Below, one piece after another: positions 7,308 to 16,072 of a stretch of 24,480 nt of DNA. Below the pieces are notes generated by a model. That model saw nothing but the letters and a program-made list of their open reading frames with translations, was not told where the DNA came from and made no database searches. Position numbers and translations under genes: made by a program. This DNA is from CAYUIS01 sp964444825. GTDB taxonomy: Bacteria; Chloroflexota; Anaerolineae; B4-G1. Location of the stretch: NCBI GenBank assembly GCA_964444825.1, contig CAYUIS010000075.1, forward strand, positions 1 to 24,480. Reading direction: 5' to 3'. The number at the start of each line of letters is the position of its first letter. Position 1 is the first letter of the stretch.

Positions 7308-8096
7308 ATGTCTGATTACACACCCTCCGAAATGATGATCGTCACCGCAGCACGGGCGCTGGTGGGAGTGCGCACCGTCTTCGTCGGCGTGGGGTTGCCC
7401 AATATCGCGTGCAACCTGGCACGGCGGACGTTGGCACCAGATCTGGAGCTGATCTACGAAAGCGGGATCTATGGCGCGCGGCCGGCCCGGTTGCCTCTCT
7501 CCATTGGAGACCCGACCCTGGTCAGCGGCGCCACCTCCGTCTGTTCGATGGCCGACCTATTTGGGCTGTACCTGCAGGCAGGGCGAGTGGAGGTGGCCTT
7601 CCTGGGCGGCGCGCAGATTGATCGCTTTGGCAACCTGAACACCACCGTCATCGGCGACGGCTCGACTGAGCTCGCCAAAGTCTACGCCCGCCCCAAGGTG
7701 CGACTGCCGGGCAGTGGGGGGGCGTGCGAGATCGCCATCAATGCCCAGCGGGTATTCGTGATCATGCGGCTCAGACGTCGGGCTTTCGTCGAGCAGTTGG
7801 ACTACCTCACCAGTCCCGGTCACCTAGGAGGGGTCGGAGAGAGGGCTGCGTTGGGGATGCGGGGGGACGGGCCGCAGCGGGTCGTCACCGACCAATGTGT
7901 CTTTCACTTCGACGAGGCGACCAAGGAGATGACGCTGGAGAACCTCCACTCGGGCGTGGAAGTGACCGCGGTGCAGGCGGAGGTGGGCTGGGAAGTGAAG
8001 ATAGCCCCCGACCTGCAGGAAACGGAGCCGCCCACTGCTGACGAACTGCACCTGCTACGGGAGGAATTGGACCCGCAAGGAGTCTACACAGGGTAG
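7308..8096 (+). CDS. CoA-transferase subunit B (glutaconate/3-oxoadipate type)
   Basis: The product has 262 residues from ATG 7308; TTG 7302 is the alternative, and neither has a strong ribosome site. The sequence carries the family's GVGLPNIACNLARR and the catalytic region ELIYESGIYG, where Glu51 would form the glutamyl-CoA thioester. Later motifs are VSGATSVCSMADLF, FLGGAQIDRFGNLNTTVIG and LPGSGGACEIA. It is the partner of the subunit A gene at 5778-6695. The two are normally adjacent, but here a GNAT gene separates them. The next gene is a thiolase, a classical downstream partner in 3-oxoacid pathways such as 3-oxoadipate, where CoA activation is followed by thiolytic cleavage. Confidence 0.9.
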   Translation: MSDYTPSEMMIVTAARALVGVRTVFVGVGLPNIACNLARRTLAPDLELIYESGIYGARPARLPLSIGDPTLVSGATSVCSMADLFGLYLQAGRVEVAFLGGAQIDRFGNLNTTVIGDGSTELAKVYARPKVRLPGSGGACEIAINAQRVFVIMRLRRRAFVEQLDYLTSPGHLGGVGERAALGMRGDGPQRVVTDQCVFHFDEATKEMTLENLHSGVEVTAVQAEVGWEVKIAPDLQETEPPTADELHLLREELDPQGVYTG

Positions 8097-8117
8097 CCAG
8101 AATCACGAGGAGTGACG

Positions 8118-9305
8118 ATGAACCTCACAGACATAGCCATTCTCTCAGCAGTACGCACCCCCATCGGCGCCTTTGGTGGGGCCCTTGCGGAGGTGTCGGC
8201 AGCCCGATTGGGCGCGATGGTCGCACGGGCGGCAGTCGAACGGTCCGGGCTGTCTCCAGAGGATATGGACGAGGTCATCTTTGGTTGCGCGCGGCAGGCA
8301 GGCAACGGCCCCAATCCCGCTCGCCAGATCGGCTGGCAGTCTGGCGTTCCCGAGAACCGTCCGGCTTTCACAGTCAACAAAGCCTGTGCCAGTGGGATGA
8401 AGGCACTGACCCTCGGCGTGCAATCCATTCTGAGCGGCGAAAACGAGGTTGTGTTGGCTGGCGGTGTAGAGCAGATGTCGCAGATTCCCTACATGCTGAT
8501 GAGAGCCCGCTGGGGCTACCGGCTGGGGGACAACACGCTGGTGGATGCCATGTACCAGGATGGATATGTCTGCCCGCTGGCGGAGATGGTGATGGGCGAC
8601 ACAGCCGAGTTTCTGGCCGAACGTTACACCATCTCGCGCCAGGAGCAGGACGAATTTGCCGTCGAGAGCCACCGCAAGGCCATAGCCGCCTGGGAGAGCG
8701 GGGCCTTTGCTGAGGAGGTCGTACCGGTAGAGATCCCCGGGCGCAAAGGAGAGACCGTGATCGTGGCGCGGGACGAGCGGATTCGACCCGACACCAGCGT
8801 GGAGAAACTGGCGAGGCTGAGGCCGGTCTTCCGGAACGACGGAACGATTACCGCAGGCAACGCCTCAGGCATCGCCGACGGCGCGGCGGCGTTGGTGCTG
8901 GCCTCCGTCAGGCGAGCGCGCGCCATGGACCTGCAGCCGCTAGCCCGTGTCGTGGGCTTTGCGTCGGGAGCGGTGCATCCCAAAGAGATGGGGCTGGGTC
9001 CGATCCCGGCGACGCGCAAGCTGCTCGAACGGACTGGGCTGACGCTACCCGACTTTGATCTGATCGAGTTGAACGAGGCATTCGCCGCCCAGGTACTGGC
9101 GGTCGAACGCGAGCTGGCGTGGCACGTCGAACGGCGCAATGTCCACGGTGGGGCAGTGGCATTGGGCCATCCCACCGGGTGCTCCGGTGCACGCGTTGTG
9201 GTGACATTGCTTCACGCCTTGCGCACGCACGACCGGACACTGGGTCTGGCAACGCTGTGCGTCAGCGGTGGGTTGGGGATGTCTGTGGCGGTGGAGCGGT
9301 TGTGA
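8118..9305 (+). CDS. Thiolase (acetyl-CoA acyltransferase)
   Basis: The product has 395 residues from ATG 8118, preceded by GAGGAG (8107-8112); GTG 8112 overlaps that site and is less likely. The full catalytic set is present: the acyl-accepting Cys90 in NKACASGMKAL, His351 in GGAVALGHPTGCSG, and the proton-relay Cys381 in LCVSGGLGMS. The N-terminal AVRTPIGAFGG is the usual thiolase start. It cleaves 3-oxoacyl-CoA with CoA, releasing acetyl-CoA, or runs in the reverse condensing direction. It starts 21 bases after CoA-transferase subunit B, so the expected sequence is CoA activation of a 3-oxo acid followed by cleavage. No hydratase or dehydrogenase of beta-oxidation is in the window, so a full chain is not encoded here. 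Confidence 0.93.
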   Translation: MNLTDIAILSAVRTPIGAFGGALAEVSAARLGAMVARAAVERSGLSPEDMDEVIFGCARQAGNGPNPARQIGWQSGVPENRPAFTVNKACASGMKALTLGVQSILSGENEVVLAGGVEQMSQIPYMLMRARWGYRLGDNTLVDAMYQDGYVCPLAEMVMGDTAEFLAERYTISRQEQDEFAVESHRKAIAAWESGAFAEEVVPVEIPGRKGETVIVARDERIRPDTSVEKLARLRPVFRNDGTITAGNASGIADGAAALVLASVRRARAMDLQPLARVVGFASGAVHPKEMGLGPIPATRKLLERTGLTLPDFDLIELNEAFAAQVLAVERELAWHVERRNVHGGAVALGHPTGCSGARVVVTLLHALRTHDRTLGLATLCVSGGLGMSVAVERL

Positions 9306-9388
9306 GCAGCCACGTGTTCTGCCGCGACCAACGGAGGTGCGATTTGGCCTCGGGAGCCTACTATTGGGGAATCCTGCCCCAGGCAATT

Positions 9389-9425
9389 CAAATGATTTGG
9401 GAAAAGCGTACGAAAACAGTAGCAT
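9389..9425 (+). promoter_or_regulatory. Possible internal promoter with small palindrome
   Basis: In the AT-rich 145-base gap before the first C45 gene, TTGGGA (9397-9402) and TAGCAT (9420-9425) are spaced by 17 bases. An 11-base palindrome CAAAT-G-ATTTG (9389-9399) overlaps the -35 element. Both hexamers deviate from consensus, so this is a weak call. It would allow the peptidase and transporter part to be expressed separately from the thiolase part. Confidence 0.3.
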
Positions 9426-9450
9426 AGAATCCGACGTGAGGACAAGTACC

Positions 9451-10578
9451 ATGTCAGCAGATCCAATACCCGTGATTCAAGTGCAGGGGACCCACCGAGA
9501 AATTGGCCAACAGATCGGCGCCAAAATGAGGCCTACCTTGGAGCGGATGCTCCAACGATCACACGTGGGCTTGCCCCCCGGAGTAGAGTGGGAGGATATG
9601 CAGCTCAAGGGCAGGCTGTGTTTGGCCCACAGCCGCGCCACCTATCCCCAGTTTGTCGCGGAAATCGAGGGTGTGGCCGAGGGGTCCGGCCTACCCTTCG
9701 AGGAGTTGTTCCTCATCGTCTGCGAGGAACTCTGGGAACCCGCCGCGTGGCACATCAGCGTCTCGATGATCCCGACCGTGCCAGCCATGCCGATGATGCC
9801 TCGAGGCTGTACCGACCTGATAGCACGGGGGCCTGCTAGTGTCGGTGGCGCTACTCTGCTGGCCCACAACAACGACCTATCCCCAGAGACCGAGGAGGAC
9901 CTGGTGATTCTGAAAGTGAGAGCCGGGGACGCCCCCGAATTCCTGGGTGTGTCCATCGGTGGGCTGGCCTACAGCGCCGGCTTCAACTCCGCTGGCATCA
10001 GCATGACCGGCAACGCCGTTTCCTGCAGTGACATCCGCCCTGGCATCCCTCGCCTTTTCATCGCTCGCGCCATCCTGGAAGCGCGGCGGCTGGGCGAAGC
10101 GATGGACGCGTGTCTGTTGCCGCTTCGCGCGTCGAACTATAACAACATCATCGCCGACTTGAATGGGGAAGTCTACAGCATGGAAGGGTCGGCCACCGAC
10201 TGCGAGCCGATCTACATCGAGGACAACATTATGGCCCACGCCAACCACTACGTCAGTTGGCCGATGCGCAGATTCGAGGCCCATCACAACTACATCGGCG
10301 GCTCGATCGTCAGGCACAATCGCGCCACACGGCTATTGCGTGAGAACTATGGGCGGCTTTCGCCAGAGTTATTTCAGAAGTTGCTGGCCGATCACGCTGA
10401 CTACCCAGCTTCCATTTGCAAGCACGATGGTGGTTCTGTGACCGTGTTCAGTATCATCATCAACTTGAACGAGCTGCGGGCCTGGATCGGGCGCGGGTTT
10501 CCGTGCCAGACGACGTACGTCGAACACAGTCTAGATCCGTGGGACCCGCCTGCGGATTGGTCTCTAGCGGCAGTCTGA
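9451..10578 (+). CDS. Peptidase C45 / acyl-CoA:6-aminopenicillanate acyltransferase-like Ntn-hydrolase (copy 1)
   Basis: The product has 375 residues from ATG 9451, supported by GAGGA at 9438-9442; a longer GTG frame from 9268 overlaps the thiolase and is rejected. It opens with VIQVQGTHREIGQQIG, then VAEIEGVAEGSGLPFEEL, as in C45 proteins. The expected nucleophile is Cys120 in RGCTDL, followed by LLAHNNDL. In this family the precursor cleaves itself before the Cys, which becomes the N-terminal nucleophile of the beta subunit. Other conserved patches are GFNSAGISMTGNAV, VYSMEGSA, AHANHYVS and NRATRLL. Members hydrolyse or transfer acyl groups on amides; physiological substrates outside penicillin makers are mostly unknown. 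No signal peptide is seen, so it is probably cytoplasmic. A second, diverged copy lies at 23326-24390. Confidence 0.85.
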   Translation: MSADPIPVIQVQGTHREIGQQIGAKMRPTLERMLQRSHVGLPPGVEWEDMQLKGRLCLAHSRATYPQFVAEIEGVAEGSGLPFEELFLIVCEELWEPAAWHISVSMIPTVPAMPMMPRGCTDLIARGPASVGGATLLAHNNDLSPETEEDLVILKVRAGDAPEFLGVSIGGLAYSAGFNSAGISMTGNAVSCSDIRPGIPRLFIARAILEARRLGEAMDACLLPLRASNYNNIIADLNGEVYSMEGSATDCEPIYIEDNIMAHANHYVSWPMRRFEAHHNYIGGSIVRHNRATRLLRENYGRLSPELFQKLLADHADYPASICKHDGGSVTVFSIIINLNELRAWIGRGFPCQTTYVEHSLDPWDPPADWSLAAV

Positions 10579-10614
10579 GTTGGGTTGCTCGTCTTATCTA
10601 GTCGAAAATGGAGT

Positions 10615-12258
10615 GTGATCCCATTGCTCTATGAAAACGAGGCGTATGATTCTGTGACGAGCGAGCGCAAGGGGGACGAGTTGCTCGCCGAGTGGGACAG
10701 GTCAGACTGTCCGGGATGCGCTCTGGGTATCATCCAGAACGGCCAGCTTGTCCACAAGCGCGGCTACGGGATGGCCAATCTGGAGCACGACGTTCCCATC
10801 ACCAGTCGGACCGTCTTCCGCATCGCCTCCACCTCCAAGCAGTTCACCGCGATGTGCATCGCCTTGCTGGCGGAGCAGGGGGAACTCTCACTGGACGACG
10901 ATATCCGCAAGTACCTCCCGGAAATGCCAGCATATGGACATACGATCACGATCCGGCATCTGATCCATCATAGCAGTGGTCTTTATGACTACGTCGAGTT
11001 GATGAATCTGACCGGCAGACGCGACGAGGACCCTTACACCGATGGCGACGTGATCGAAATGTTGGCCCGGCAAGAGGAACTCAACTTCACGCCAGGGAGC
11101 GAGTACCTGTACAGCAACACGGGATACTATTTGTTAGGGCGGGTCGTCAAGAGAGCCAGCGGTCAATCGCTGCACAAGTTCGCCGAGGAAAATATCTTTA
11201 GGCCGCTGGGCATGCGGCACACACACTTTCACGACGATCACACAGAGATCGTCAAGCATCGCGCCGTCGGGTACTCTCCAAGGCAGGAGGGCGGGTATCG
11301 GATCGACATGACCGCGCAGGACATAGTAGGGGACGGCGGCCTTTTCACGACGGTCGAGGACTTGTATCTCTGGGATCAGAACTTTTACCACAACAGACTG
11401 GGAAAAGGGAAAGACAGCTTGATCCAGCAAGTTCTGACGCCCGGTGTGCTCAACAGTGGAGAGAAGCTCGATTACGCCTTTGGGCTGGTGGTGGGTGACT
11501 ACAGGGGATTGAGGATCGTCAGCCACGGAGGCGCCTTTGTAGGATTCCGGGCGGAGATGATCCGTTTTCCCGAGCAAAAGTTCTCCGTGGTCTGCCTGGC
11601 CAACCTGAGTACGATCAACCCCGAACGCCTGGCCCGCCAGGTCGCCGACATCTACCTGGCCGGAGAATTCAAGGAGAGCTCTCGTGAGGCCAAGCCGATT
11701 GAGCTTCCGCAGGAAATGCTGACCGATAAGGTCGGCGTCTACCGGAGCGCCACCTCTGGGATGATCGTGGAGCTATCGCTGCATGATGGTAAGCTGATGG
11801 CAGACGCAGACGCGTTCGGCGAGAGCGTCCAGATCGCGCCTATCGCTGAAACTGACTTTGTCACAGTGACCGCACCTTTCGATGCCCAGATCAGGTTCGA
11901 ACGGCTGGATCAGCGTAGGTCTTGGTTGATGCACTTGCGCGTGGAGGGCGAAAGGCCTGACGTTTTGGAAATGATCGAGGTCGTTTCTCCCAGCGCTGAC
12001 CGGCTGGCCGAGTATGTGGGGGATTATCATAGCAAAGAGCTCCAGGTGATCTATAAGCTTGTGCTCGAAGACGGCAAGCTTTTCGTCAGACACAGGAGCG
12101 CTCCCAGAGATCCGCTGAAACCTGGGGTCGAAGATATGTTCTGGGTAGGCGCCATCACGTTTCTCTTCAGCCGCGATGTGAAGGGACGGGTATCCGGTTT
12201 CACGGTAAACACGGAACGGGTCAGAAAGATCCGCTTTGCCCGCACACGTTCTGATTAG
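10615..12258 (+). CDS. Serine hydrolase of the beta-lactamase/D-aminopeptidase fold with C-terminal extension
   Basis: The product has about 547 residues. The N-terminal two-thirds is the beta-lactamase fold (Pfam Beta-lactamase): the S-x-x-K motif is Ser72-Thr-Ser-Lys75 (RIASTSKQFTAM), the Y-x-N motif is Tyr166-Ser-Asn168, and His304-Gly-Gly stands in for the third motif. The last 200 residues look like two small beta-barrel domains, as in D-aminopeptidases and DUF3471-type proteins: KVGVYRSATSGMIVELSLHDGKL and AEYVGDYHSKELQVIYKLVLEDGKL have similar spacing. (Each quoted piece is a short fragment of that region.) The start is uncertain: GTG 10615, TTG 10624 and GTG 10654 all follow weak ribosome sites. 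No signal peptide is evident. It lies 36 bases after the C45 gene and 9 before the S9 gene. It may cleave N-terminal D-residues or esters. Confidence 0.85.
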   Translation: MIPLLYENEAYDSVTSERKGDELLAEWDRSDCPGCALGIIQNGQLVHKRGYGMANLEHDVPITSRTVFRIASTSKQFTAMCIALLAEQGELSLDDDIRKYLPEMPAYGHTITIRHLIHHSSGLYDYVELMNLTGRRDEDPYTDGDVIEMLARQEELNFTPGSEYLYSNTGYYLLGRVVKRASGQSLHKFAEENIFRPLGMRHTHFHDDHTEIVKHRAVGYSPRQEGGYRIDMTAQDIVGDGGLFTTVEDLYLWDQNFYHNRLGKGKDSLIQQVLTPGVLNSGEKLDYAFGLVVGDYRGLRIVSHGGAFVGFRAEMIRFPEQKFSVVCLANLSTINPERLARQVADIYLAGEFKESSREAKPIELPQEMLTDKVGVYRSATSGMIVELSLHDGKLMADADAFGESVQIAPIAETDFVTVTAPFDAQIRFERLDQRRSWLMHLRVEGERPDVLEMIEVVSPSADRLAEYVGDYHSKELQVIYKLVLEDGKLFVRHRSAPRDPLKPGVEDMFWVGAITFLFSRDVKGRVSGFTVNTERVRKIRFARTRSD

Positions 12259-12267
12259 GAGAGAGCT

Positions 12268-14109
12268 ATGCCGAGTACCGACCCTTTCTTGCACCAACTG
12301 CTTTCTCTTCCCCAGGTATTGAATGCCCAGATGTCCCTGGATGGACATTGGGTAGCCTTTGAGTGGTATCGCATTCACGAGAATCTGGACGTCTTCCTCG
12401 TGCCCACTGACGGCTCATCCCCACCGGTCCCTCTAACCTCTACCCCCGAGTACACCAACCTGATCAATTGGACCTTCGACTCGCGAGCCGTCATCGTAGC
12501 CGAGGATCACGATCGCGACGAGTATGCCCGGCTCTTCCGGGTAGATATCAGCAGCCCCGGCGAGATGCAGCCCCTCACGGAGGATCGCCCACCCTACTTT
12601 ATCCGGGGGGGGAGCCTCCACCCTGACGGGCGCACGCTCTTCTTCGGGGCTAACTACGACTTTGCCAGCGGTCAGATACTGGAACCGACCTGGGTCTACC
12701 GCTACGACCTGGAGAGTCGAGAGCGGACGGCTATAGCCCGCCCCCAGAAACCGGCATGGAGCATCGCCAGCCTCAACCGCGCGGGCACGCACCTGATCTA
12801 CACCCGGCGGGATCACCACCCTGCCGGAGAGCAGATCCACCTGGTGGACGTGGAGGGGCAGGAGGATCACGAGATCCTTAACTTTGGCGACAAGATGAAA
12901 GTGAGGGCCTGCTGGTTCCCCGATGGAAGGCACATCCTCGTCCACTCTGAATCCCGCGATGGGCGTTTACAGGCACACTACAGCCTGGGCGTCTACCACT
13001 GGCCCAGCGGTGAGTTACGCTGGCTGCTGGACGATCCTGCTCGCTCCATCGAAGAGGCGTGGGTCTCCCCTGATGGCTTGATCGTGGTGGAGGAACTAGT
13101 CGAGGCGCGCCGCGTGCCTTCGTTCCTGGATCCCGCCACCGGCGTGGAGATGTTCTTTCCCCGCCTGCCAGGGAACCTGCGACCTCTGGGGCGCGCCGCT
13201 GACGGGGCTTGGGTCGCCCGTTATTACTCGGCCACCTCGCCCTGTGAGTTGGTGCGCTTTGAGACTTTGGACGTCCGTCCTGAATTGGCTTCTCTGACAC
13301 GTGCCTGGGAACGTACAGATCTGGATCCCACTCACCTCACGCCGGCCGAGGATTTTCGTTGGCGCTCAGAGGATGGCCTGGAGATTCAGGGGTGGCTCTA
13401 CCGGGCTGAACCCAATCCCGGCCGGGCCATCCTCACCGTCCACGGCGGCCCTACCTGGCACGCTGAGGACGACATCAGCCCGGACATCCAATACTTTGTC
13501 TCCCAGGGGTTTAACGTCCTGGACGTGAACTACCGGGGCAGCACCGGCTTTGGACTCAAGTTTCGCGAGGCGATCAAGGAGGACGGATGGGGCGGGCGCG
13601 AGCAGGCCGACATCACCGCTGGGGCCAAGGCGTTGTTTCAGGCTGGGCTGGCCGAGCCCGGCCGGATCGGTGTGACGGGCACTTCGTATGGCGGGTACAG
13701 CGCCTGGTTCCAGATCACCCACTATCCGCCGGACATCATCGCGGCCGCCGCGCCCATCTGCGGCATGACCGACCTGGTAGTGGACTATGACACCACGCGG
13801 CCCGACATACGCCCGTACAGCGAGGAGATGATGGGAGGTAGCCCAGACCAGGTGCCAGAGCGGTACTATGAGCGGTCGCCGATCAACTATGTCGAGAACG
13901 TCCGGGGGCAATTGCTGATCGTGCAGGGGGCTCAAGACCCCAACGTGACGCCGGAGAACGTGCGCCAGGTAGTGGAACGACTGGAAACCAACCATATCCC
14001 ATACGAGCTTTTGACCTTTGAGGATGAGGGGCACGGCATCAACAAACCGGTCAACCAGGAACGATTGTACGTGCGCCTGGCGGCGTTCTTCGATAAAGCG
14101 CTGACGTGA
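12268..14109 (+). CDS. S9 family prolyl oligopeptidase / acylaminoacyl-peptidase
   Basis: The product has 613 residues. Residues about 1-365 form a WD-like beta-propeller with recurring S-x-D-G and D-G-R blades (for example LHPDGRTLFFG, WFPDGRHILV, VSPDGLIVV), which restricts access to small peptides. Residues about 380-613 are the alpha/beta hydrolase domain: the oxyanion region is VHGGPTW, and the catalytic triad is Ser473 (GTSYGGYSAW), Asp557 (QGAQDPNV) and His589 (DEGHGI). Members remove dipeptides or N-acylated residues from short peptides in the cytoplasm. ATG 12268 is preceded by GGAGAGAG. No signal peptide is seen. Its place immediately before a peptide ABC importer suggests it processes the imported oligopeptides. 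Confidence 0.92.
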   Translation: MPSTDPFLHQLLSLPQVLNAQMSLDGHWVAFEWYRIHENLDVFLVPTDGSSPPVPLTSTPEYTNLINWTFDSRAVIVAEDHDRDEYARLFRVDISSPGEMQPLTEDRPPYFIRGGSLHPDGRTLFFGANYDFASGQILEPTWVYRYDLESRERTAIARPQKPAWSIASLNRAGTHLIYTRRDHHPAGEQIHLVDVEGQEDHEILNFGDKMKVRACWFPDGRHILVHSESRDGRLQAHYSLGVYHWPSGELRWLLDDPARSIEEAWVSPDGLIVVEELVEARRVPSFLDPATGVEMFFPRLPGNLRPLGRAADGAWVARYYSATSPCELVRFETLDVRPELASLTRAWERTDLDPTHLTPAEDFRWRSEDGLEIQGWLYRAEPNPGRAILTVHGGPTWHAEDDISPDIQYFVSQGFNVLDVNYRGSTGFGLKFREAIKEDGWGGREQADITAGAKALFQAGLAEPGRIGVTGTSYGGYSAWFQITHYPPDIIAAAAPICGMTDLVVDYDTTRPDIRPYSEEMMGGSPDQVPERYYERSPINYVENVRGQLLIVQGAQDPNVTPENVRQVVERLETNHIPYELLTFEDEGHGINKPVNQERLYVRLAAFFDKALT

Positions 14110-14299
14110 GGAACGAAACGTAGGGTGTGCAGTAAACGATGTCACAACACCGCAACCTACAGATCCCGTTTCGCGCTGGCCGAGCAATCCGGCGGGAAGG
14201 AGGTAACGATAGGAAACTTTGGTCAAAGGCACTGGCTGCTGGACATGAGCGTTTTGAAGAATCCGCTATACCTTTGCAACTAAAATAAGGAGGAGTATC
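14110..14299. other. 190-base spacer before the ABC importer
   Basis: This is the largest gap inside the block. It contains a perfect anti-Shine-Dalgarno match AAGGAGGT (14197-14204) with no canonical start codon at the right distance. Two short frames cross it (14125-14283 from GTG, 14139-14288 from ATG); neither resembles a known protein, and the second ends on the TAA inside the next gene's ribosome-site region. A bulged stem could form between GTAGG (near 14120) and CCTAC (near 14160). I see no clear promoter or terminator. Confidence 0.35.
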
Positions 14300-15994
14300 G
14301 TGAAAATCAAGCTGTGGAAACTGTTGGCTGTGCTGGTCATTTTGACTATGGCGGTTCCGAGCCTGGCAGGGTGCCAGCCTAAAGAGGAACCGACGGAAGC
14401 GCCTGCGGTCGAGCCCACCGAGCCACCGGCCGAGGCCGAGCCCACCGAGCCGCCTGCCGAGCCACCGGCTGAGGCCGAGCCAGTGACGCTGCACATCGGC
14501 ATCAGCTACATCTGGGACACGGCGAACCCGGCCTTCGGCTGGTATAACTATGATCTGCGCAATCTGCTGTACGACACCCTGATAGAGTGGGGCGATATCG
14601 ATACCTTCGAGCCTAACCTGGCCGAATCGTGGGACGTCTCCGATGATGGCCTGGTATGGACCTTCAAGATTCGCGAGGGCGTGACCTTCCAAGATGGCAC
14701 CCCCTGCACCGCCGAGGAGATCGCCTGGAGCCTCAACTGGACCATCGAGAATGAGGTCGAGACCTTTGGCTTCTACCTGGCCAATTTCGAGGAGGTGGTC
14801 GCCCTGGATCCCACTACCTTGCAGGTCACCCTATCCGAACCGGTGGGCAACATGGAGACGGCTTTGTTGATCTTCACCTGGATCCTGCCGCCGAGCGTCT
14901 GGGAGGGTATGACGTATGACGAGATCATGGAGTTTGAGGACCTGGCTGCCGGCATTGGCACCGGCCCTTACAAGCTCGTGGACTGGGTGGAGGGCGAGTA
15001 CCTGATCCTGGAGGCGAACGAGAACTACTGGCGTGGAAAGCCCGCCATAGACCGCGTCGTCTATCACGAGTACGCCACAGAGGACGTGATGATCCAGGCA
15101 CTCCTGGCGGGCGACATTGACGTGATCGACGCCGTCCCAAGCACGGGCGTGCAATCCCTGGAAGACGCAGAGGATGCCGAGGTCCTGATCATGGACTCGC
15201 TGTTCATCGACGAGTTGATCATCAACTCTCACGAGAATGGCACACAGCCCGAAAGCCTGTGGGACCCGGCCGTGCGCCTGGCGATGGAGTACGCCTACGA
15301 CAGGCAACAGATCATCACTGTAGGGTATTTGGGCTACGGCGATCCAGCCACGACAGTGCTTCCGACATCGATGGGCGATTGGCACAACAGTGACATCGAA
15401 CCGATTCCTTTCGACCCGGATGAGGGCAACCGCATCCTGGAAGAGGCTGGCTACTTGGATAGCGATGGAGACGGCGTCCGCGAGGACAAGGATGGCAATC
15501 CGCTGGAGTATCGGCTGTATGCCACCGATAGCGCGGCAAACGCTCGTATCCTGGAAGTCATCTCCGACGGTCTGGCCCAGGTCGGCATCTCTGCCCCGCC
15601 CACCGTGATGGACGAGGATAGCCTGATCGGATTGTACCCCGACTTTGACTTCGACCTGATCTACTGGGGTTGGGGGCTGGACCCGGACCCCGACTTTGCC
15701 ATGTTCATCTTCACCTGCGACCAGCGGGAGGAGGGCGGGTGGAACGATAGCGGCTACTGTGACGAGGAGTTCGACGAGATGTACCTCCAGCAGGGCGTCA
15801 CCGTGGATCGTGAAGAGCGCCGCGCATTACTCTGGGAGATGCAGGAAAAGCTCTTCGAGGATCGCCCTTACCTCGTGTCCACTTACTACAGCAACATCCA
15901 GGCGTATCGCAGTGACCGTTTCACCGGCTTTGGGTTGGGCTGTGGGGACATACTCTGGAAGTGGTGCTTCCTCGATGGGAAGCCCATGCAGTAG
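14300..15994 (+). CDS. ABC importer substrate-binding lipoprotein, family 5 (oligopeptide/dipeptide type)
   Basis: The product has 564 residues from GTG 14300 behind a very strong AAGGAGGAG (14287-14295). A lipoprotein signal peptide is clear: basic start MKIKLWK, a hydrophobic core, and lipobox LAGC with Cys25 as the lipidated residue. Residues 26-60 are a low-complexity Glu/Pro/Thr/Ala linker, which would tether the binding domain to the outer face of the membrane. The SBP_bac_5 domain follows, with LAESWDVSDDGLVWTFKIRE and FQDGTPCTAEEIAWSL, GTGPYKL and YDRQQI as typical landmarks. It captures the substrate and hands it to the permeases at 16073 and 17115. A hairpin just after the stop may favour higher expression of this component. 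Peptides are likely but nickel or sugar ligands occur in the same family. Confidence 0.93.
   Translation: MKIKLWKLLAVLVILTMAVPSLAGCQPKEEPTEAPAVEPTEPPAEAEPTEPPAEPPAEAEPVTLHIGISYIWDTANPAFGWYNYDLRNLLYDTLIEWGDIDTFEPNLAESWDVSDDGLVWTFKIREGVTFQDGTPCTAEEIAWSLNWTIENEVETFGFYLANFEEVVALDPTTLQVTLSEPVGNMETALLIFTWILPPSVWEGMTYDEIMEFEDLAAGIGTGPYKLVDWVEGEYLILEANENYWRGKPAIDRVVYHEYATEDVMIQALLAGDIDVIDAVPSTGVQSLEDAEDAEVLIMDSLFIDELIINSHENGTQPESLWDPAVRLAMEYAYDRQQIITVGYLGYGDPATTVLPTSMGDWHNSDIEPIPFDPDEGNRILEEAGYLDSDGDGVREDKDGNPLEYRLYATDSAANARILEVISDGLAQVGISAPPTVMDEDSLIGLYPDFDFDLIYWGWGLDPDPDFAMFIFTCDQREEGGWNDSGYCDEEFDEMYLQQGVTVDREERRALLWEMQEKLFEDRPYLVSTYYSNIQAYRSDRFTGFGLGCGDILWKWCFLDGKPMQ
14411..14482 (+). repeat. Short repeats encoding the lipoprotein linker
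   Basis: GAGCCCACCGAGCC occurs at 14411-14424 and 14438-14451, and a near-identical GAGCCACCGGC(C/T)GAGGCCGAG unit occurs at about 14420 and 14459. They encode EPTEPPAEAEP-like units. Such linkers probably grow and shrink by slippage and are common in Chloroflexota and Gram-positive lipoproteins. Confidence 0.6.
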
Positions 15995-16020
15995 CACAAC
16001 AACTGAATAGTATCCGGCAT

Positions 16021-16055
16021 TGCGGTTGGCCCGACGGCCTATCGGGCCAACCGCA
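16021..16055 (+). promoter_or_regulatory. Strong intergenic stem-loop between binding protein and permease
   Basis: TGCGGTTGGCCCGA (16021-16034) and TCGGGCCAACCGCA (16042-16055) form a perfect 14-bp stem with the 7-base loop CGGCCTA. No T-run follows, and the permease ribosome site starts six bases later. It is therefore better read as an mRNA-stabilising or attenuating element than as a full terminator. Hairpins at this position in importer operons are known to raise the ratio of binding protein to membrane components. Confidence 0.75.
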
Positions 16056-16072
16056 TGTCAAGAGAGGTGGCT

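Noticed and set aside
9268..9450. Long N-terminal extension of the first C45 protein
   Set aside because: It overlaps the thiolase end, and ATG 9451 has its own ribosome site and the family's normal start.
13366..14232. A 288-codon open frame on the minus strand
   Set aside because: It lies opposite the S9 peptidase, has no recognisable domain, and mirrors the GC-rich codon pattern of the real gene.
14139..14288. Short ORF of 49 codons before the lipoprotein gene
   Set aside because: It has no ribosome site at its ATG and no family resemblance, and an overlapping second frame (14125-14283) is equally open.
16021..16055. Intrinsic terminator ending the binding-protein transcript
   Set aside because: No T-run follows the stem, and the rest of the importer genes follow at once.
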